A DNA stretch of 60,000 nt. Source: Zygnema cylindricum. Lineage: Eukaryota; Streptophyta; Zygnematophyceae; Zygnematales; Zygnemataceae. The position numbers and the translations under genes are program-made. A model generated the notes under the pieces. The model was given only the letters and a program-made list of their open reading frames with translations, was not told where the DNA came from and searched no databases. The stretch is from contig JBBHKE010002469.1 of NCBI GenBank assembly GCA_037447655.1, positions 217,820-277,819 of the forward strand, given 5' to 3'. Of this stretch, positions 57,403 through 60,000 are shown in pieces (position 1 is the first letter of the stretch; each line of letters starts with the position of its first letter).

Positions 57403-59730
57403 CTAGAGATGCCTCGATGGAGGAAGAAATCCAAGTGCATCATAAACATCCTTCATTGTAGCATTTGCAATCTCATTGGCACGATCCGCTCCCTTGGCAA
57501 GAACACTTTCAACATATCCCGGCTCTGCAATGATTTCTCCATAATTTTTCTGCAAATCACACATTTCACTCCCCAAAACACGTAAGTAAAAAATGTTCAT
57601 CCTTCAAAAACATGTCCAGGGTAAAAAGTTACAGCAAGACCTCACTGTTTCACGCAAATCTTTTAAAAAGTTTGTCCAGATAATGCGGAGCAAAATACGA
57701 TCGGGCAAGAAATATAATGACATCCATGTGCCCAGAAAAGCTCTTAACTACCGCGAGTCGAGTTTCTACAAGAATCAAATAAAGCTTTAAAAGTTGTGTA
57801 TTAGCTTCACCTGAATAGGTTCTAAGTGGGCCACCAGAGCATCCGCCAGAAGGGGCTTGAACTGTCCCCAATTGAGGTCCTTCACTTCGCTGGACACTTC
57901 CTGTTTTCCCTCAAATACACTTTCTTAGACGTCTCCCCTTGCCTCTCTCCTTCTCCAACAGACGGGGAATGAAATAGAGGGAGAATAGTCCCTCTAGTAG
58001 ACAGACAGAAAAAGGCTGACACAGCTTTTCTAGATACAGGTTAACATGCAGAACATTAAATGTCTCTGATGATATTCCTCGGTTTGTTTAACACAGCCCT
58101 TTCAAGATTTCAGTAGTGGTGTAAGTTATTCCCAATATCCACATTTGTCGTAACTCTTCATTAGTTTTTACATCAGTATGAGCTTTAGATTCACACAACT
58201 CAATTTTAAAAACCAATTTTCAACCATCATCATCAGAAGTCAACGCTTCTTCGTTCGTCTTTATCGAAGAACTGACTGGAAAACTCTACAACCGTGGTCT
58301 TGTAATCTGTGGAGATCTCAACAAAATACAGCGACAGGAAGAGAAGGCGATAGTATGGGCTTGAATAAAAAAAATGGATTTACCTCTTTTGTCTTGCCTG
58401 AGACAATCTGATAAATAGAGAGGAGATTCTGACATTCAGGTCGCTCGGGGTTATCATACTCCATCCTGCGATCTTAATCATAATCTAAGTCATTTCTGGT
58501 TTTGCATTTACTACTACCATAAAACGAACATCAAGACATACAGAGACTCAAATACTCCTGTTCTTTAACTTCCCAGCAAACAATTACATTGAAATAGGAA
58601 ATATGACAGAAAAAAAGGCAGGTATTGCTTGTTGGTTTACAAACAAACCAAGACGTAGAACCCAATAAGGTGTTTAATCTTTAGACTTAATTTCAAGCAA
58701 CTCAAATACAGTTCACTTGGGCATTCTATTAGTGAACATATTTCTGATTTCTGATTCACAATTCTAAGGTTTCCACATAATCCGCTTGAGACTTTTTAAA
58801 GGACGGACAAGGGCACATTAGAGGAGCTGTAAGAGAAAGAGAGAGAAAGAGAAAACAATAGAGAAGAGAAAACTCACCCTATGAAGCTATCTGTTTTGCA
58901 ACGTTTGACCTTTCCTGCTATTTCCTGCGAACACAAAAAACCATCCCCATCTGAGCAACATTTTTTTTTACCAAATCAACTTTCTATAACAGTTAAATAT
59001 TTCAACTGTAAGTTGTCTGCACTAACTAATACCCACATCTACAAAACCAAATGAAACAAATTCTTCTCTCGACTTCCCAAAACATTTCGTAAAGGTCAAT
59101 ATAATTCAGGCTCTCTAAAGAAGCAAGAAATGGCACTGATGGACAGGGAAGAAAGGGAGGGCTGATGTTTGAACATAAGAATGCTTTCTTCCTGCACTTT
59201 TGATATAATCTAAAAATATATTGACTTGAGGTGAGTGACAACAGTGAACGTGACAAATCATTTTTTTTTTTGTTCATCTAAAAGGCGGAGTAAAGTTATC
59301 AAATTAAAGCCAGGATTTCATTGATTTACTAAGCAATCCCAAAAAATGTAATCAATGAAAAAAAAGTTTCAAGCTTAGATTCTACCGCTTACCGAGGGAG
59401 AGTCGAGAAGATTGATGCGTGATCCGTCTTGTGGCGCTGATTTAGACATCTGTTCAAACAAAATAAAATAAAAAATGACCGGCTCATGAGCGAGCCTTTC
59501 GGGAGACTCTTTGACACACTCATGACGGCTTTCATAAAAAGTTCTTTTGTAGATCTGTTCAAAGAAATTTGGGGGATAATCATAGCTAATTTGTTTGAAA
59601 ACCCCTCCAGGGAGTTTTTAAAAGTAAAGTACTATTACTTACCTTTGAAGTCCCATCAGTGAGGGACATGACTCGAGCCCCAGCAGGAGGAATCATAACT
59701 TCTGGGACTTTAAAAACACGGCCACCTCGT
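57403..59730 (-). CDS. Tryptophanyl-tRNA synthetase, organellar (bacterial) type, C-terminal half
   Basis: The enzyme charges tRNA-Trp with tryptophan; the bacterial-type form in plants acts in plastids and/or mitochondria. Six exons with GT-AG introns, in transcript order: 59730-59643, 59449-59393, 58924-58878, 58465-58384, 57900-57811, 57549-57403 (stop TAG). Phases agree throughout: 169 codons plus a split codon at the left. Key parts: 'GGRVFKVPEVMIPPAGARVM', 'SLTDGTSK' then 'MSKSAPQDGSRINLLDSPS', so the class I KMSKS signature is split by an intron; 'GKVKRCKTDSFIG', 'MEYDNPERPECQNLLSIYQI', 'WGQFKPLLADALVAHLEPIQ', 'YGEIIAEPGYVESVLAKGAD' and the end 'YDALGFLPPSRHL'. The N-terminal Rossmann half with HIGH motif and the transit peptide must lie beyond 60000. 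Frame and splice sites are intact, so it is probably functional. It is the only host gene seen. Confidence 0.93.
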
Positions 59731-59860
59731 CTGCACGTTCAAGCACCAAATACCCATGAGGATCAAATTTTTTGAAACTTTTTTGAGTTTTCCAATTTCC
59801 ACAATTGTTACACCTTCAAGACTAGTCAGCTTTTAGTTCTATGTTCCTGGAAGGGCCGGA

Positions 59861-60000
59861 AAGAAGTAGAACAGGAAAAGGAAAAGAAAAGGAAAGGAAA
59901 AGAAAAGGGCAAAGGAAAAGGAGAAGGAAAAGGAAAAAGACAAGGAAAGAAAAAAGAGAAGGAAAAAGGGAAAACGGAAAGTAAAATAAAAACAAACACA
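59861..60000 (+). repeat. Purine-rich (GGAAAA)n-like tract in an intron
   Basis: Irregular AGGAAAAG repeats fill the last 140 bases. On the sense strand of the synthetase gene this is a long pyrimidine tract inside the intron upstream of the exon at 59730. Confidence 0.9.

Overview
The window looks like nuclear DNA of a plant-lineage (streptophyte) eukaryote. Spliceosomal GT-AG introns, LTR retrotransposons of both Ty3/gypsy and Ty1/copia type, hAT and other TIR transposons, long AT microsatellites and one 10-base assembly gap (24502-24511) all fit a large, repeat-rich genome. A charophyte alga such as a Chara-like species is my best guess, because LTR retrotransposons carrying cytosine methyltransferases have been described from charophytes (and dinoflagellates); this is an inference from content, not an identification. 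The only convincing host gene is the 3' half of an organellar-type tryptophanyl-tRNA synthetase gene at the right end (57403-59730, minus strand, six visible exons). Almost everything else is transposon, mostly decayed and nested.

Region 1 (1-21006): two head-to-tail copies of a very large Ty3/gypsy element, here called E1 and E2. E2 spans about 6695-20724 with LTRs of about 1.47 kb. Its order is gag, aspartic protease, a DNA cytosine-5 methyltransferase (DNMT3/DRM-like, with motifs I, IV, VI, VIII, IX and X), reverse transcriptase, RNase H, integrase and a C-terminal PHD-type zinc finger. E1 keeps the part from the DNMT to the 3' LTR. Both are inactivated by stops, frameshifts and active-site changes. 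Solo copia LTRs sit upstream of E1 (1-608) and inside the DNMT domain of E2 (14462-15493, with a 5-bp target duplication). The E1 3' LTR abuts the E2 5' LTR, and the E2 3' LTR abuts a third LTR fragment.

Region 2 (21208-24501): a foldback element with long inverted arms and two smaller TIR elements inside it, then an AT/CATA satellite and the gap.

Region 3 (24589-40121): a minus-strand Ty3 RT-RNase H relict, a copia fragment, and then one copia family in several states: a plus-strand autonomous-type relict (27225-33452), a solo LTR nested inside its RT (31721-33114), and minus-strand internally deleted derivatives in which gag is joined to the RNase H end, arranged as LTR-gag-LTR-gag with a shared LTR. 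The primer site of the family matches the anticodon arm of initiator tRNA-Met, which suggests half-tRNA priming as in Drosophila copia and yeast Ty5.

Region 4 (40122-57402): a G-rich tract, several TIR/MITE elements with ends starting CTACACCG, a complete but decayed minus-strand Ty3/gypsy element with both LTRs (43818-51621), a decayed hAT transposase gene (51981-54013) whose probable intron holds an (AT)n microsatellite, and more nested TIR elements.

The most unusual content is the DNMT-plus-PHD Ty3 element. It carries both a chromatin-writing and a chromatin-reading module in one retrotransposon polyprotein.
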